Below the pieces are notes generated by a model, which did no database searches, was not told the DNA's origin, and worked only from the letters and a program-made list of their open reading frames with translations. The position numbers and the translations under genes were made by a program. A stretch of 64,000 bases of DNA from NCBI RefSeq assembly GCF_008107725.1, contig NZ_VIRN01000068.1, positions 62,001 to 126,000 of the forward strand. The letters run 5' to 3'. Below, in pieces: positions 33,512 to 46,009 of this stretch. The stretch comes from Marinobacter sp. BW6 (GTDB lineage Bacteria > Pseudomonadota > Gammaproteobacteria > Pseudomonadales > Oleiphilaceae). The first letter of the stretch is position 1. The number at the start of each line of letters is the position of its first letter.

Positions 33512-33525
33512 TTGCTCTATCTCAA
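33512..33525 (+). promoter_or_regulatory. Candidate ANR/FNR box upstream of the arginine deiminase operon
   Basis: TTGCT-CTAT-CTCAA matches the consensus TTGAT-N4-ATCAA at 8 of 10 defined positions. Its centre (33518.5) lies 41.5 bases before a start site predicted from the -10 element at 33548, which is the class II activator geometry. ANR control of arc operons is established in Pseudomonas. Confidence 0.65.
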
Positions 33526-33547
33526 CTTCTGATCCCACTTCATGAAC

Positions 33548-33553
33548 TATGCT
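33548..33553 (+). promoter_or_regulatory. Candidate -10 element of the arc-N-ATPase operon
   Basis: TATGCT matches TATAAT at four of six positions. It predicts transcription from about 33560. No good -35 hexamer is present, as expected for an activator-dependent promoter. Confidence 0.5.
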
Positions 33554-33560
33554 CTAGCCA

Positions 33561-33637
33561 TGCAGATCTGAGCCAGTGGTGCGCAACCACTGAGGAAGTG
33601 TTCAGCCCCTGAGGTTCCCGGAAAGAACCTGTCTGCA
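33561..33637 (+). ncRNA. Candidate structured 5' leader (three-way junction)
   Basis: Beginning one base after the predicted start site, TGCAGA (33561-33566) can pair with TCTGCA (33632-33637) to close a junction. Inside are a 7-bp hairpin CAGTGGT/ACCACTG (33574-33592, loop GCGCA) and a 6-bp hairpin AGGTTC/GAACCT (33612-33630, loop CCGGAAA), with an unpaired stretch between. The downstream AGGAG of the first gene is at about 33654. I could not match it to a riboswitch class I know. Confidence 0.5.
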
Positions 33638-33665
33638 CCATGCGATTCAGGAAAGGAGACGCATC

Positions 33666-35114
33666 GTGACTGAAGACGAAAAACTGCCAGAAAATCCCGA
33701 AACCGACCTTGCTTCCCGATTCCCTACTGCCTACACCATTCTCTTTGGCCTGATTATTCTGGTGGCCGCGCTGACCTGGATTATCCCGGCCGGGCAGTAT
33801 GAGCGCGCCATGAATGAAGAGGTTGGTCGGGAAGTGGCGGTTCCGGGCACATACCAGACCGTCGATCCGAACCCGCAGGGCTTCGTTGATGTGATGTTGG
33901 CACCGACAGCCGGGTTCTATGATCCGGACAGTTATGTCGCCAATGCCATCGATGTTGCGCTATTCGTATTGTTTCTGGGTGGTTTTCTGGGCGTGATGAA
34001 TGCCACGGGCGCCATAGATACCGGTATCCGCAGCGCGATGCGGCATCTGAAAGGCCACGAGATCTGGATGATACCGATACTGATGGTGCTCTTCGCGATC
34101 GGCGGCACGACCTACGGTATGGCAGAGGAGACCCTGGCCTTTTACGCCATTCTGATCCCCGTGATACTTGCTGCCGGATACGACGCTGTGACGGGCGTTG
34201 CCATCATTTTGATCGGCGCCGGCATTGGCGTGCTGGGTTCCACGATTAACCCCTTTGCCACGGTAATTGCAGCCAATGCGGCGGGTATCCCTTTCACTGA
34301 CGGTATCGTGCTGCGTTTTGTTCTGTTGATCGGCGGCCTGTTGATCTGTATCGGCTACGTGATGCGCTATGCCCGCCGGGTAAAAACCGATCCGTCGAGA
34401 TCGGTGGTCGCCAAGCAATGGGCGGCGCACAAGAAGCTGTTTCTGCAGGGCGATGATCAGGAGATTCACAGCGCCACCCTGACGACAACCCAGATTATTG
34501 CCCTGATTATCTTTGCCCTGACCTTTGCCGTGATGATCTGGGGTGTGTCATCCCAGGGCTGGTGGATGGCCCGGATGGGCTCCCTGTTCTTTGGTGCAGC
34601 CATTGTCATTGGCATCATTGCACGGCTGGGAGAAAAGAAACTCACCGGCAGTTTTGTCGATGGAGCACGGGATCTTCTGGGCGTTGCCCTGGTGGTCGGC
34701 CTTGCTCGCGGCATTGTGGTGATCATGGAACAGGGCATGATCGCCGATACCATCCTGCACAGCGCCGAAACCTCGCTGGGTGGCCTGCCGGAACTGGCTT
34801 TTATCAACCTGATGTTCTGGATCGAGGTGGGCATGAGTTTCTTCGTGCCGTCGTCCTCCGGCCTGGCCGTCCTGTCCATGCCGATCCTCGCGCCGCTGGC
34901 GGATTTTGCCAACGTAGGGCGGGATCTGGTGGTGACTGCCTACCAGTCTGCCAACGGTCTGGTGAACCTGATCAATCCCACCTTTGCGGTCGTGGTTGGC
35001 GGGCTTGCCATCGGGCGGGTGTCCTACGATCGGTGGCTCGCATTTATCTGGCCTCTGCTGCTTATTCTGACCGTGTTTATCACAGTGGTCATCAGCGTCG
35101 GCACACTCTTGTGA
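33666..35114 (+). CDS. YfcC/ArcD-type carrier, probable arginine-ornithine exchanger
   Basis: The 482-residue polytopic protein (about 12 membrane segments) belongs to the YfcC/C4-dicarboxylate-carrier-like family. It starts with a soluble N-terminus, then FPTAYTILFGLIILVAALTWIIPAGQYER, and has the typical GGTTYGMAEETLAFY and FFVPSSSGLAVLSMPI motifs. In many bacteria such proteins sit in arginine deiminase operons and replace ArcD as arginine/ornithine antiporter. Here it is the first gene before arcA. The start is GTG with AGGAG upstream. Substrate assignment rests on context. Confidence 0.8.
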   Translation: MTEDEKLPENPETDLASRFPTAYTILFGLIILVAALTWIIPAGQYERAMNEEVGREVAVPGTYQTVDPNPQGFVDVMLAPTAGFYDPDSYVANAIDVALFVLFLGGFLGVMNATGAIDTGIRSAMRHLKGHEIWMIPILMVLFAIGGTTYGMAEETLAFYAILIPVILAAGYDAVTGVAIILIGAGIGVLGSTINPFATVIAANAAGIPFTDGIVLRFVLLIGGLLICIGYVMRYARRVKTDPSRSVVAKQWAAHKKLFLQGDDQEIHSATLTTTQIIALIIFALTFAVMIWGVSSQGWWMARMGSLFFGAAIVIGIIARLGEKKLTGSFVDGARDLLGVALVVGLARGIVVIMEQGMIADTILHSAETSLGGLPELAFINLMFWIEVGMSFFVPSSSGLAVLSMPILAPLADFANVGRDLVVTAYQSANGLVNLINPTFAVVVGGLAIGRVSYDRWLAFIWPLLLILTVFITVVISVGTLL

Positions 35115-35150
35115 ATCCCGCTGTGAATTTGCGACAAAAGGAGTCTTGTC

Positions 35151-36380
35151 ATGTCTGAACAAACACTTGGCGTGCACTCAGAAACCGGGACCCTGCGCCA
35201 GGTCATCATCTGCCGGCCGGGGCTGGCTCACCGTCGGTTGACGCCGTCCAACTGCGATGCCCTGTTGTTCGATGATGTCTTCTGGGTGAAGCAGGCCCAG
35301 AAAGATCATGACGTGTTTGCCAGCGTGATGCGTGGTCGGGGCGTGGAGGTTCTGGACGTCAACGAGTTGCTGGCGGAAACGCTGGCGATTCCTGAGGGCC
35401 GGGCCTGGATTCTCGACCACCGGATCAACTGGAACCACATCGGCGTGGGCATGGTGTCGGATCTGCGGGCCTGGATGGATGAGTTGCCCGAGAAGGCACT
35501 CGCCGAATTTCTGATCGGCGGCCTGGAGGTGGCCGATCTGCCATTCGATCCGGTCGGCCTGTTCGGCAACCATCTGGGGCGTTTCGGGTTCGTATTGCCG
35601 CCGCTGCCCAACTTCCTGTTCACCCGGGACAACAGCGCCTGGGTGTATGGCGGGGTCACCCTGAACCCCATGTACTGGGCTGCCCGTAAGCCGGAAACCC
35701 TGCTGATGGCTGCCATCTACAGATTCCACCCAAAATTTGCCGGCAAGGTGAACGTGCACTGGGGCGATCCTCTGGAAGACCACGGCCTGGCCACCCTGGA
35801 GGGTGGGGATATCATGCCGCTGGGGAACAGAACGGTTCTGGTGGGCATGGGCGAGCGATCCTCTCCCCAGGCGATCGGGCAACTATCAAAAGCTCTCTTT
35901 GATGGCGGGATGGTGGATCGGGTGATTGCCTGCCAGCTGCCCAAAACCCGGTCGGCCATGCACCTGGATACGGTGTTTACCTTCTGTGGCGGCAACGTGG
36001 TCACCGCCTTCAAGGAAGTGGCCGATGCCGTTATCTGCTACGACCTGCGCCCCGGTGAGGGCGCCAAAACACTGGCCTTCAGTCAGGATTCCCGACACCT
36101 GTTTGAGGTGGTTGCGGAGATTCTCGGCTATCCGGCCCTGGAGGTCGTGGCAACGGGGGGCGACACGCCGGAAGAGCGTGAGCGGGAACAGTGGAACGAC
36201 GGCAACAACGTGCTGGCCCTGAGCCCCGGTGTGGTTGTCGGTTACGACCGTAATGACGATACCAATGCGGCGCTGGCCGCTGCGGGCATCGAGGTTCTGG
36301 CAATACCCGGTGCCGAGCTGGGCCGTGGCCGGGGCGGCGGTCGGTGCATGAGTTGCCCGACCATCCGGGATGCTATCTGA
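35151..36380 (+). CDS. arcA: Arginine deiminase
   Basis: The 409-residue enzyme hydrolyses L-arginine to citrulline and ammonia. Key motifs are all present: FTRDNSAWV (about 162), [10 protein letters not shown] (about 220), the catalytic His in MHLDTVFT, and the nucleophile Cys399 in [18 protein letters not shown] lies before ATG. The usual context sequence is RCMSMP; here a second cysteine (Cys402) replaces the Met. It is the second gene of an operon running through arcB, arcC and the N-type ATPase. Confidence 0.95.
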   Translation: MSEQTLGVHSETGTLRQVIICRPGLAHRRLTPSNCDALLFDDVFWVKQAQKDHDVFASVMRGRGVEVLDVNELLAETLAIPEGRAWILDHRINWNHIGVGMVSDLRAWMDELPEKALAEFLIGGLEVADLPFDPVGLFGNHLGRFGFVLPPLPNFLFTRDNSAWVYGGVTLNPMYWAARKPETLLMAAIYRFHPKFAGKVNVHWGDPLEDHGLATLEGGDIMPLGNRTVLVGMGERSSPQAIGQLSKALFDGGMVDRVIACQLPKTRSAMHLDTVFTFCGGNVVTAFKEVADAVICYDLRPGEGAKTLAFSQDSRHLFEVVAEILGYPALEVVATGGDTPEEREREQWNDGNNVLALSPGVVVGYDRNDDTNAALAAAGIEVLAIPGAELGRGRGGGRCMSCPTIRDAI

Positions 36381-36398
36381 CAGCCAGGGAGATACGTT

Positions 36399-37400
36399 AT
36401 GGCATTCAATCTCAAGAACCGGCACTTTCTGACCCTCCGGGATTTTACCCCCAGGGAAATTGCCTTTTTGTTGAAGCTGTCCGCAGACCTGAAGACGGCC
36501 AAGTACGCTGGCACCGAAGTGCCCAAGCTCGAAGGCAAGGACATCGCACTGATCTTCGAGAAGAATTCGACGCGAACCCGGGTCGGGTTCGAAGTCGCCG
36601 CCTTCGACCAGGGGGCGCGAGTAACCTACCTGGGGCCGACCGGAACCCATATCGGCCACAAGGAATCGGTGAAAGATACGGCGCGGGTCCTCGGCCGGGT
36701 CTACGATGCCATCGAGTACCGGGGGTTTGGACAATCCGTTGTGGAAGAACTGGCCCAGTACGCAGGCGTCCCGGTCTACAACGGGCTCACCAACGAGTTT
36801 CATCCCACTCAGATACTGGCGGATTTCCTGACCATGCAGGAGCATGTGGAAAAGCCGCTGCGGGATGTGGCCTACGTGTTCATCGGCGATGCCGCCAACA
36901 ACATGGGCGACAGCCTGCTGATCGGCGGCGCCAAGATGGGTATGGACGTGCGTTTGTGCGCACCGAAAGCCTGCTGGCCCGATCAGACCGTGCAGGACGA
37001 GGCCCGGGCGCTGGCGGCTGAAACCGGCGCTCGTATCACCATTACCGATGATGTTGATAGTGCCGTTGCCGGTGTCGATTTCGTCTATACCGATGTCTGG
37101 GTGTCGATGGGCGAGCCAAAGGAAAAATGGGCCGAACGCATCAAACTGCTGATGCCTTACCAGGTGAACGCAGCCCTGATGGCAAAAACCGGCAATCCCC
37201 GGGCTCGATTTATGCACTGTCTGCCAGCCTTTCACAACACCGAGACCGTGGTGGGGAAGGAGATTCAGGAGACCTATGGCATTGACGCCATGGAGGTGAC
37301 GGAAGAAGTGTTTGAGAGCCCTGCGTCCATCGTTTTTGATCAGGCCGAGAACCGCATGCACACCATCAAGGCCGTCCTCGTGGCGACGCTGGGAGGCTGA
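36399..37400 (+). CDS. arcB: Catabolic ornithine carbamoyltransferase
   Basis: The 333-residue enzyme converts citrulline plus phosphate to ornithine and carbamoyl phosphate in the arginine deiminase pathway. The carbamoyl-phosphate motif [10 protein letters not shown] (about 55-64), the second-substrate loop HPTQ, and HCLPAFHN (about 270) are intact. Its length and [17 protein letters not shown] start match catabolic ArcB. It lies 18 bases after arcA. The ATP yield of the pathway comes from the next gene, arcC. Confidence 0.95.
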   Translation: MAFNLKNRHFLTLRDFTPREIAFLLKLSADLKTAKYAGTEVPKLEGKDIALIFEKNSTRTRVGFEVAAFDQGARVTYLGPTGTHIGHKESVKDTARVLGRVYDAIEYRGFGQSVVEELAQYAGVPVYNGLTNEFHPTQILADFLTMQEHVEKPLRDVAYVFIGDAANNMGDSLLIGGAKMGMDVRLCAPKACWPDQTVQDEARALAAETGARITITDDVDSAVAGVDFVYTDVWVSMGEPKEKWAERIKLLMPYQVNAALMAKTGNPRARFMHCLPAFHNTETVVGKEIQETYGIDAMEVTEEVFESPASIVFDQAENRMHTIKAVLVATLGG

Positions 37401-37401
37401 C

Positions 37402-40115
<2,714 letters not shown>

Positions 40116-40119
<4 letters not shown>

Positions 40120-40427
40120 ATCCACAGCGTGGCACGCCGGAAGACGACATTGGGCGTCGGGCCCGGCGCCTGAAAAAGGCCCGGGACAATCCGGGTGTCA
40201 GCCCGCTGCGTGGTCTGGGTGCCTTCGGGATGATTGGCTGGTCCATTGCAGTGCCGACCGTTGGTGGTGCCTTTCTCGGGCTCTGGCTGGAGCGCACCGT
40301 GCCGCAGGATTTCCCCTGGGTGCTCGCCCTGATTCTGGGGGGCGTGACTCTGGGTGGCTTCATTGCCTGGGCGTGGATTGGTAGGGAAAGCAAGGAAGAG
40401 GAGGAGCAGGACCATGATGATCATTGA
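40116..40427 (+). CDS. atpQ: N-type ATPase accessory protein AtpQ (AtpZ/AtpI family)
   Basis: This 103-residue protein has a basic N-terminal region and two membrane helices (about 33-55 and 62-82) followed by an acidic tail EEEEQDHDDH. It occupies the position of AtpQ in N-ATPase operons. AtpZ/AtpI relatives are implicated in c-ring assembly or cation transport. It overlaps both neighbours by a few bases, so all are translationally coupled. Confidence 0.85.
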
Positions 40428-40710
40428 CTGGCCGGACATGCTTTGGGGCTTTGGTGTCGGCGTGGCTGTGAGCATTCTCTATTTCGCGGGTCTGGCAGCG
40501 AGTGTACGTTTTGCTCTGGACTCTTCCAGACCATCCGCGGTACTTCTGCCCAGTGCCGTGGTGCGCATCGGATTGCTGCTGGCGGTGGGTTGGCTGGTGA
40601 CAGGGGGCGCGACCCTGATTTGGGCTTTCGCGGGCTACGGGGCGGCGTTTTTTCTGGTGCGCTACCTGGCGATGTTACTGGCACGAATACCGCACCCGGA
40701 GGAAGTCTGA
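40414..40710 (+). CDS. atpR: N-type ATPase accessory protein AtpR
   Basis: This 98-residue protein has three hydrophobic helices with membrane-embedded arginines (AASVRFAL and SAVVRIGLLLAVG), the hallmark of AtpR. These positive charges are proposed to meet the extra carboxylates of the N-type c-ring. ATG 40414 overlaps atpQ by 14 bases; the next gene begins on its last base. AtpR is unique to N-ATPases. Confidence 0.88.
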   Translation: MMIIDWPDMLWGFGVGVAVSILYFAGLAASVRFALDSSRPSAVLLPSAVVRIGLLLAVGWLVTGGATLIWAFAGYGAAFFLVRYLAMLLARIPHPEEV

Positions 40711-41405
40711 TGGAGCTGACGCCCGATGAAACAACGCTATTCACGGTCTGGGGCCTGGATATCAGTGAGACAGTGGGCTTCACCTGGGGCGTCATGATCC
40801 TGCTGACCCTCACTTCCATCCTTGTTACCCGAAACTTACGTCCGGATGTGCCACCGAACCGCTGGCGCACCACCCTGGAAGTGATTGTGACGGCGATCCA
40901 GAGCCAGATCGAGGAAATCTCGCCGCGAGCCTCTCGCCATGTGCTCTATTTTTCCGGAACGCTGTTCCTGTTTATTGCATTTTCGAACCTCTTGCTGGTT
41001 GTGCCAGGATTCACGCCGCCGACGGCCTCGCTTTCCACCACGGCGGCTCTGGCTCTATCGGTCCTGATCGCCGTGCCCCTGTTCGGTATTACCCGACAGG
41101 GCATCGGCGGTTATCTGAAAACCTACGTGCAGCCCTCTGTGGTGATGCTGCCGTTCAATATCATCAGCGAATTCTCGCGCGGTATATCCCTGGCCATCCG
41201 ACTGTATGGCAACGTCATGAGTGGTGCGGTGATCGCAGGCATCCTGTTGGGCGTTGCGCCGTTCTTTTTTCCTGTGGTCATGGATGTCCTCGGATTGCTC
41301 ACAGGTCTGATTCAGGCCTACATATTCGCCATCCTGGCGACGGTTTACATCTCATCGGCGACAGCCACCGCTGGAAAGCCTTTGCCCAAGGAGAAAGACA
41401 AATGA
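40710..41405 (+). CDS. atpB: N-type ATPase subunit a
   Basis: The 231-residue subunit a has about five to six membrane helices and the essential stator arginine in LAIRLYGNVMSG (Arg164), equivalent to Arg210 of E. coli. The start MELTPDETTLFTVWG is one base into the atpR stop codon, with GGAGGAAG upstream. It forms the two half-channels for ion flow beside the c-ring. Confidence 0.93.
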   Translation: MELTPDETTLFTVWGLDISETVGFTWGVMILLTLTSILVTRNLRPDVPPNRWRTTLEVIVTAIQSQIEEISPRASRHVLYFSGTLFLFIAFSNLLLVVPGFTPPTASLSTTAALALSVLIAVPLFGITRQGIGGYLKTYVQPSVVMLPFNIISEFSRGISLAIRLYGNVMSGAVIAGILLGVAPFFFPVVMDVLGLLTGLIQAYIFAILATVYISSATATAGKPLPKEKDK

Positions 41406-41689
41406 GTGACTTTGCTCTGATTGCTGCGGTCTCTATTCTGACCGCTGGCCTGTCCGTGGCTTTTGGTGCAATCGGCCCGGCGCTCGGGGAGGGCCGGGCT
41501 GCCGCCGCGGCGCTTGCTGCCATTGCCCAGCAGCCGGATTCCGCCTCTACCTTGTCGCGGACCCTGTTCGTCAGCCTGGCCATGATCGAGTCCACGGCCA
41601 TCTACTGTTTTGTCGTGGCGATGATTGTCCTGTTTGCCAATCCGTTCTGGGATCAGGCGCTGCAGGCCGCTCAGTCGGCGGCAGGTTGA
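41402..41689 (+). CDS. atpE: N-type ATPase subunit c
   Basis: The 95-residue hairpin has two membrane helices. The coupling carboxylate is Glu63 in MIESTAIY, and a second carboxylate, Glu30, sits in the first helix (PALGEGRAA). This two-Glu pattern and the E-S-T ligand set are typical of N-type c-rings. E-S-T resembles sodium-binding c subunits, but an N-type ring from Burkholderia has been reported to be proton-specific, so the ion cannot be fixed from sequence. Confidence 0.93.
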   Translation: MSDFALIAAVSILTAGLSVAFGAIGPALGEGRAAAAALAAIAQQPDSASTLSRTLFVSLAMIESTAIYCFVVAMIVLFANPFWDQALQAAQSAAG

Positions 41690-41692
41690 ATC

Positions 41693-42460
41693 ATGTCCGT
41701 TGACTGGATCACGGTGCTTGCCCAGATCGGTAATTTTCTGGTGCTGGTCTGGCTGCTCAAGCGTTTTCTGTACAAGCCCATCCTGAATGGAATCGATGCC
41801 CGTGAGTCCGAGATCGCAGCACGAATGGGGGAAGCTGAGATAGCGCAGAAGCAGGCCTCAGTAGCTGAAGCTGCGTTTCTGGAGCAGAAGCGGGCATTGC
41901 TGGTCGACAACTCCGAACAGGTGGAGCGTTTTCGTCAGCAGACGGAAAAAGAGAAAGACACTTTGCTCGCCGTCACGCGGGAGAGCCTGGAACGGGAAAA
42001 ACAGGAATGGCAGGCACATCTGAATTCAGAGCGGGACCGATTTATCAGTGAGTTGCAGCTGGCCAGCGCCGAAACACTTTACCAACTGGTGCGGCGGGCC
42101 CTGCGTGATCTGGCGGATGAGGACCTCGAGGAGCGTATTGGGCTGCATGTGATCGGAAAGCTGAAGTCCATGAAGCCGGAGCTGGTCTCCGCCGCTGGCA
42201 ACGCGGAACAGGCTGTTGCGACCACTCATAAGCCGCTCCCGGACAGAACACAGGAAAAGATTCGAACGGCGTTGGCAGGCCTGGCCCCGGACCTCGAGTT
42301 GGGTTTCACGACGGATCCCGGTCAGGCTCCGGGGCTGATCCTGCGTGTTGGCAGCGTTCAGGTGGCCTGGACGGTCGACAGTTATACCGATGAGCTGACC
42401 GGAATGTTATCCGAACGCTTGGCGTCGGGTGGGACCGGATGGATGCAAAATCATGGCTGA
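41693..42460 (+). CDS. atpF: N-type ATPase subunit b with delta-like C-terminus
   Basis: At 255 residues this b subunit is about 100 longer than usual. It has one N-terminal membrane helix (about 6-26), a long charged coiled coil (30-150), and a C-terminal domain (about 170-250). The text [16 protein letters not shown], then [19 protein letters not shown], aligns by eye with the C-terminal half of subunit delta. The operon has no delta gene, so the extension may bind the top of F1 in its place. Confidence 0.88.
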   Translation: MSVDWITVLAQIGNFLVLVWLLKRFLYKPILNGIDARESEIAARMGEAEIAQKQASVAEAAFLEQKRALLVDNSEQVERFRQQTEKEKDTLLAVTRESLEREKQEWQAHLNSERDRFISELQLASAETLYQLVRRALRDLADEDLEERIGLHVIGKLKSMKPELVSAAGNAEQAVATTHKPLPDRTQEKIRTALAGLAPDLELGFTTDPGQAPGLILRVGSVQVAWTVDSYTDELTGMLSERLASGGTGWMQNHG

Positions 42461-43988
42461 GAAACCGTCCTTTACTCCGGCCAGGAACTTTTTGGGTGCC
42501 TTACTGGACGGCCCGACGCCTGCCCCTGCGCTGACCGAAGTGGGCACGGTTGCCGAGGTTGGTGACGGTATTGCTGTTGTCTCTGGCCTTGCCCGGGCCC
42601 TTGCTGACGAGTTGCTGGTGTTCGCTTCGGGCGTCCGGGGTGTGGTGCTGGATCTGGAGCCGGATCGACTGGGCGTGATTTTGCTCGGGCCTTCTGATCG
42701 GGTCACCTCGGGAGAGGATGTCTGGCGAACCCATAAAGTATTCAGTGTACCGGTGGGCACGAGCCTTATCGGCCGCATACTTGATGCCACCGGAAGCCCG
42801 CGTGACGGCAAGGGAGCTGTAGTGTCGACCGCTGAGCGACCGGTGGAGGCGAGCGCGCCCGGCATACTGAGCCGGGCTCCGGTGAACCGACCGCTGGCCA
42901 CCGGTATCAAGGTCATTGATGGTGCGGTCCCGATCGGTCTGGGCCAGAGGGAGCTCATCATTGGGGACCGACAGACCGGAAAAACGTCCATTGCTATCGA
43001 TACGATTCTCAACCAGGCCCGCTCAGACGTACTGAGCATTTACTGTGCAATCGGCCAGCGCGGAGACGCGGTTGCCCGAGTTATTGAAACCCTGCGGAAA
43101 GCCGGCCGGCTGGCGAGCGCCATTGTTGTTGCGGCCGGGGATGAGGACGCGCCCGGGCTGGCCTATGTCGCACCCTATGCAGCGATGACGATGGCGGAAT
43201 ACTTTTCCGACCAGGGGCGGGATGTACTGGTGATTTTCGACGATCTTACCCACCATGCCCGCTCCTATAGGGAACTGTCTCTGCTACTGCGCCGCCCGCC
43301 CGGCCGGGAAGCTTTCCCCGGGGATATCTTCTATGTGCATGCCAGATTGCTGGAGCGAGCCGGTCAATTCACCGCAGACGCCGGGGGTGGTTCCATTACC
43401 GCACTGCCCGTTGTCGAAACGCAGGCTGAGAATCTGTCCGCCTACATTCCGACAAATCTAATCTCCATAACCGATGGGCAGATCTACCTCTCGCCGAGGC
43501 TGGTGAGGAAAAACCAGTTTCCTGCGGTGGATATCGGGCTATCGGTATCGCGGGTCGGGGGAAAGGCCCAGCACCGCGCCTTTCGGGAAGTGGCTGGCAA
43601 TCTGCGTGTCACCCTGTCCCAGTTCGAGGAGCTGGAGGATTTTGCCCGATTCGGAACCCGGCTGGACGACAACACCAAGGCCCGCTTGAACCGCGGGGCT
43701 GCAGTGCGCACTGCGCTGCGACAGCCCGAGCGGGATCCAATGCCAGCCGTCGAGCAGCTTCTGGTATTGATGGCGGCCCTGGAAGGGCTGCTTGATGGCC
43801 TGCCGGAGAAAGGCGTTGCCGAGGTCATGGTCAGGATGCGGAACAGTATTGGCGACTCTCTGAAAGATGTCGCCGAGAGCATCCGGCAGAATCGTTCGCT
43901 GGAGGAAGAGGAAAAGAGAAGCCTTTTGATGGTGGCCCAGGTTGCACTGGGAATGCCGGGAGACGATCGTCATGGCCCAGACACTTGA
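42453..43988 (+). CDS. atpA: N-type ATPase alpha subunit
   Basis: From ATG 42453 (8-base overlap with atpF) the protein is 511 residues. It has the P-loop [13 protein letters not shown] (about 172), the [36 protein letters not shown] region split across the subunit interface, and the alpha-specific [10 protein letters not shown]. It is the non-catalytic nucleotide-binding partner of beta. The C-terminus overlaps atpG by 17 bases. Confidence 0.94.
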   Translation: MAEKPSFTPARNFLGALLDGPTPAPALTEVGTVAEVGDGIAVVSGLARALADELLVFASGVRGVVLDLEPDRLGVILLGPSDRVTSGEDVWRTHKVFSVPVGTSLIGRILDATGSPRDGKGAVVSTAERPVEASAPGILSRAPVNRPLATGIKVIDGAVPIGLGQRELIIGDRQTGKTSIAIDTILNQARSDVLSIYCAIGQRGDAVARVIETLRKAGRLASAIVVAAGDEDAPGLAYVAPYAAMTMAEYFSDQGRDVLVIFDDLTHHARSYRELSLLLRRPPGREAFPGDIFYVHARLLERAGQFTADAGGGSITALPVVETQAENLSAYIPTNLISITDGQIYLSPRLVRKNQFPAVDIGLSVSRVGGKAQHRAFREVAGNLRVTLSQFEELEDFARFGTRLDDNTKARLNRGAAVRTALRQPERDPMPAVEQLLVLMAALEGLLDGLPEKGVAEVMVRMRNSIGDSLKDVAESIRQNRSLEEEEKRSLLMVAQVALGMPGDDRHGPDT

Positions 43989-44874
43989 AACCCTGTCCAG
44001 ACGGACCGAAACCCTGAGCAGTATTCGCAGCATTGTTCACACCATGAAAACCATGTCTGCGATTAACGCCGTGCCCTACGAGCACGCTGCCCGGTCCATT
44101 GAGTCCTATCATCAGACAGTGCTGAGAGGCATTCGGGCGTTCGTTGCCAAAACCGGGCCTATTTCGGTACCGGCAGTTACCCAGGCCGAGCGGCTGTTAG
44201 TGGTGTTCGGTTCTGATCATGGTCTGTGTGGCAACTACAACGAGGTGCTTGCTGAAAGCGCACGGTCAGAAGCATTGACGATGGGCGGCCATGCCCGGGT
44301 ACTGTGTGTGGGTGCCCGCATGAGTGATGCCCTGACCGATCAGGGGGTCAGGCCGGAGTCTACCTTTCTGCCGCCGGCGTCGGCTGATGGTATCGGGCGT
44401 CTGGCGAGCGACATCGTGACGCGACTGGACGAAATCGGAGGCGGCGATGTGCATAACAGGATCGCCGTTACCCTTGTGTTCACCCGACGGGCCGAAAAGG
44501 GGCAGCGTGAATCGGAAGTGAGCCAAATGCTGCCGCTGGCCTCCACGTTGCTTTCTGATCCCGCGAAGTCTGGATGGCAATCCCGCTCCCTACCTGACTA
44601 TACGATGCAGCCAACACCCCTGCTCGCAGCGCTGCTGCGCAACCATATTTTCGCCAGTGTTTTTCGCGCTTCGGCGGAAGCGATGGTTACTGAGAACGCG
44701 GCAAGGCTGGCATTGATGCAGCAGGCAGAGCAGGCGGTTGATGATCGGCTGGAGGAGGTTGGCGGCCAGTTCCGTCTGGTGCGTCAGGATGAAATAACCA
44801 ACGAGCTTATGGACATTATTATCGGATTTGAGGCTCTGAAAAAGAAACCTTCCTCCCATTTTGCCAGCGCCTGA
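43972..44874 (+). CDS. atpG: N-type ATPase gamma subunit
   Basis: From ATG 43972 the protein is 300 residues. The N-terminal helix ([25 protein letters not shown]) and C-terminal helix containing [19 protein letters not shown] form the coiled-coil rotor shaft, with a Rossmann-like middle ([17 protein letters not shown]). It is divergent from housekeeping gamma but matches N-type partners. It is the last gene of the operon; the 67 bases after it show no clear terminator before an RND adaptor gene. Confidence 0.92.
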   Translation: MAQTLETLSRRTETLSSIRSIVHTMKTMSAINAVPYEHAARSIESYHQTVLRGIRAFVAKTGPISVPAVTQAERLLVVFGSDHGLCGNYNEVLAESARSEALTMGGHARVLCVGARMSDALTDQGVRPESTFLPPASADGIGRLASDIVTRLDEIGGGDVHNRIAVTLVFTRRAEKGQRESEVSQMLPLASTLLSDPAKSGWQSRSLPDYTMQPTPLLAALLRNHIFASVFRASAEAMVTENAARLALMQQAEQAVDDRLEEVGGQFRLVRQDEITNELMDIIIGFEALKKKPSSHFASA

Positions 44875-44941
44875 ACTGTTCCCGGAGCTTATTTTTGATA
44901 ACCTTGTGTTCTTACCTCATAACCATAATCGGAGATGCCCG

Positions 44942-46009
44942 ATGGAACGGATAGCCGCTGCGTGCATTGTCGTGGTCTTGATGATGCAGGCCTCCATTGC
45001 GCTGGGCCAGAGCAGTGGCCCGGAGTTGGTGGCAGCCATTGCCGAGCGCAGCGAGTTGCACGAGACCGTGCACCTCGATGGCGTCATCGAAGCCGTGCAG
45101 CAGAGCACCGTCTCTGCGCAGACCAGTGGCACCGTCCAGAACCTGCCCTACGATGTTGACGATTCCGTTGCCGCCGGCGACCTGATTGTCCAGCTGGAGG
45201 ATAGTGAACAGCGGTCCCGTCTGCGCCAGGCCGAGGCCGGGCTAGAGGAGGCCGAGGCGGCACTGGCGGATGCAAGCCAGCGCTTTGAGCGTATCGAAGC
45301 GGTACACGAGCGGGGCCTGGTGTCCCGGCAAGAATTCGACCAGGCCCGCAACAACCTTGCTGCCGCCCGTGCCCGGGTCGAGCGCGCCCGGGCTTCGGTT
45401 TCCGAAGCGCAGGAGCAGCTCTCCTACACCCGTGTGCTGGCACCTTATGGTGGCATTCTCACCGAACGTCATGTCGAAGTTGGGGAATCGGTCAATCCCG
45501 GCCAGCCGCTACTCAGTGGCTTGTCCCTGGAGCAACTTCGGGTTGTGGTTGATCTTCCCCAGAAATATGCCGATCTGGCCCGCACGGAGCGCCAGGCTCA
45601 GGTCACGCTGGCCGATGGCCGGGTGCTGGAAACCGGTGAGATGACCTTCTACCCCTATGCAGATCCGCAAACTCACACCTTCCGCCTGCGGATGCGGCTG
45701 AGTGAACCCAATGGTTCCCTGTTTCCCGGCATGCTGGTGAAAGTCAGTGTGCCGGTTGCCAGCCGCAAGGCCCTGTGGGTTCCGGCCAGCAGCCTGATTC
45801 AACGCAGCGAGCTCCGGGCGGTATTTGTGCTCGATGATCAGGATCAGCCCAGGCTGAGGCAGGTTCGCACCGGGGTGCGGGACAATGGCCGTCTGGAGAT
45901 TCTTGCGGGCCTGAGCGAGGGCGAGCGGGTAGTCACAAACCCGTCGTCGCTGGTGGGCAGCGAGCGCCTGAATCCGCTTGAAAGAACGGGCGAGGAGTCG
46001 AATCCGTGA
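44942..46009 (+). CDS. RND efflux periplasmic adaptor (MFP) 1
   Basis: From ATG 44942 (GGAG upstream) the protein is 355 residues with a signal sequence (about 1-22). It has the membrane-fusion architecture: lipoyl halves around a coiled-coil hairpin (about 80-150), a beta-barrel with QPLLSGLSLEQLRVVVDLPQ, and a membrane-proximal domain. It pairs with the RND pump encoded 4 bases upstream of its stop. No outer-membrane channel gene is adjacent, so it probably uses a shared TolC. Confidence 0.88.
   Translation: MERIAAACIVVVLMMQASIALGQSSGPELVAAIAERSELHETVHLDGVIEAVQQSTVSAQTSGTVQNLPYDVDDSVAAGDLIVQLEDSEQRSRLRQAEAGLEEAEAALADASQRFERIEAVHERGLVSRQEFDQARNNLAAARARVERARASVSEAQEQLSYTRVLAPYGGILTERHVEVGESVNPGQPLLSGLSLEQLRVVVDLPQKYADLARTERQAQVTLADGRVLETGEMTFYPYADPQTHTFRLRMRLSEPNGSLFPGMLVKVSVPVASRKALWVPASSLIQRSELRAVFVLDDQDQPRLRQVRTGVRDNGRLEILAGLSEGERVVTNPSSLVGSERLNPLERTGEESNP

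Noticed and set aside
33561..33637. Known riboswitch class (TPP, glycine, cobalamin, guanidine, lysine) for the arc leader
   Set aside because: Core consensus strings of these classes are not present, so no class was assigned; only the fold is reported.
41402..41689. Firm assignment of Na+ as the N-type ATPase ion
   Set aside because: The ligand set suits Na+, but an N-type ring with similar features has been reported as proton-specific, so the ion is left open.
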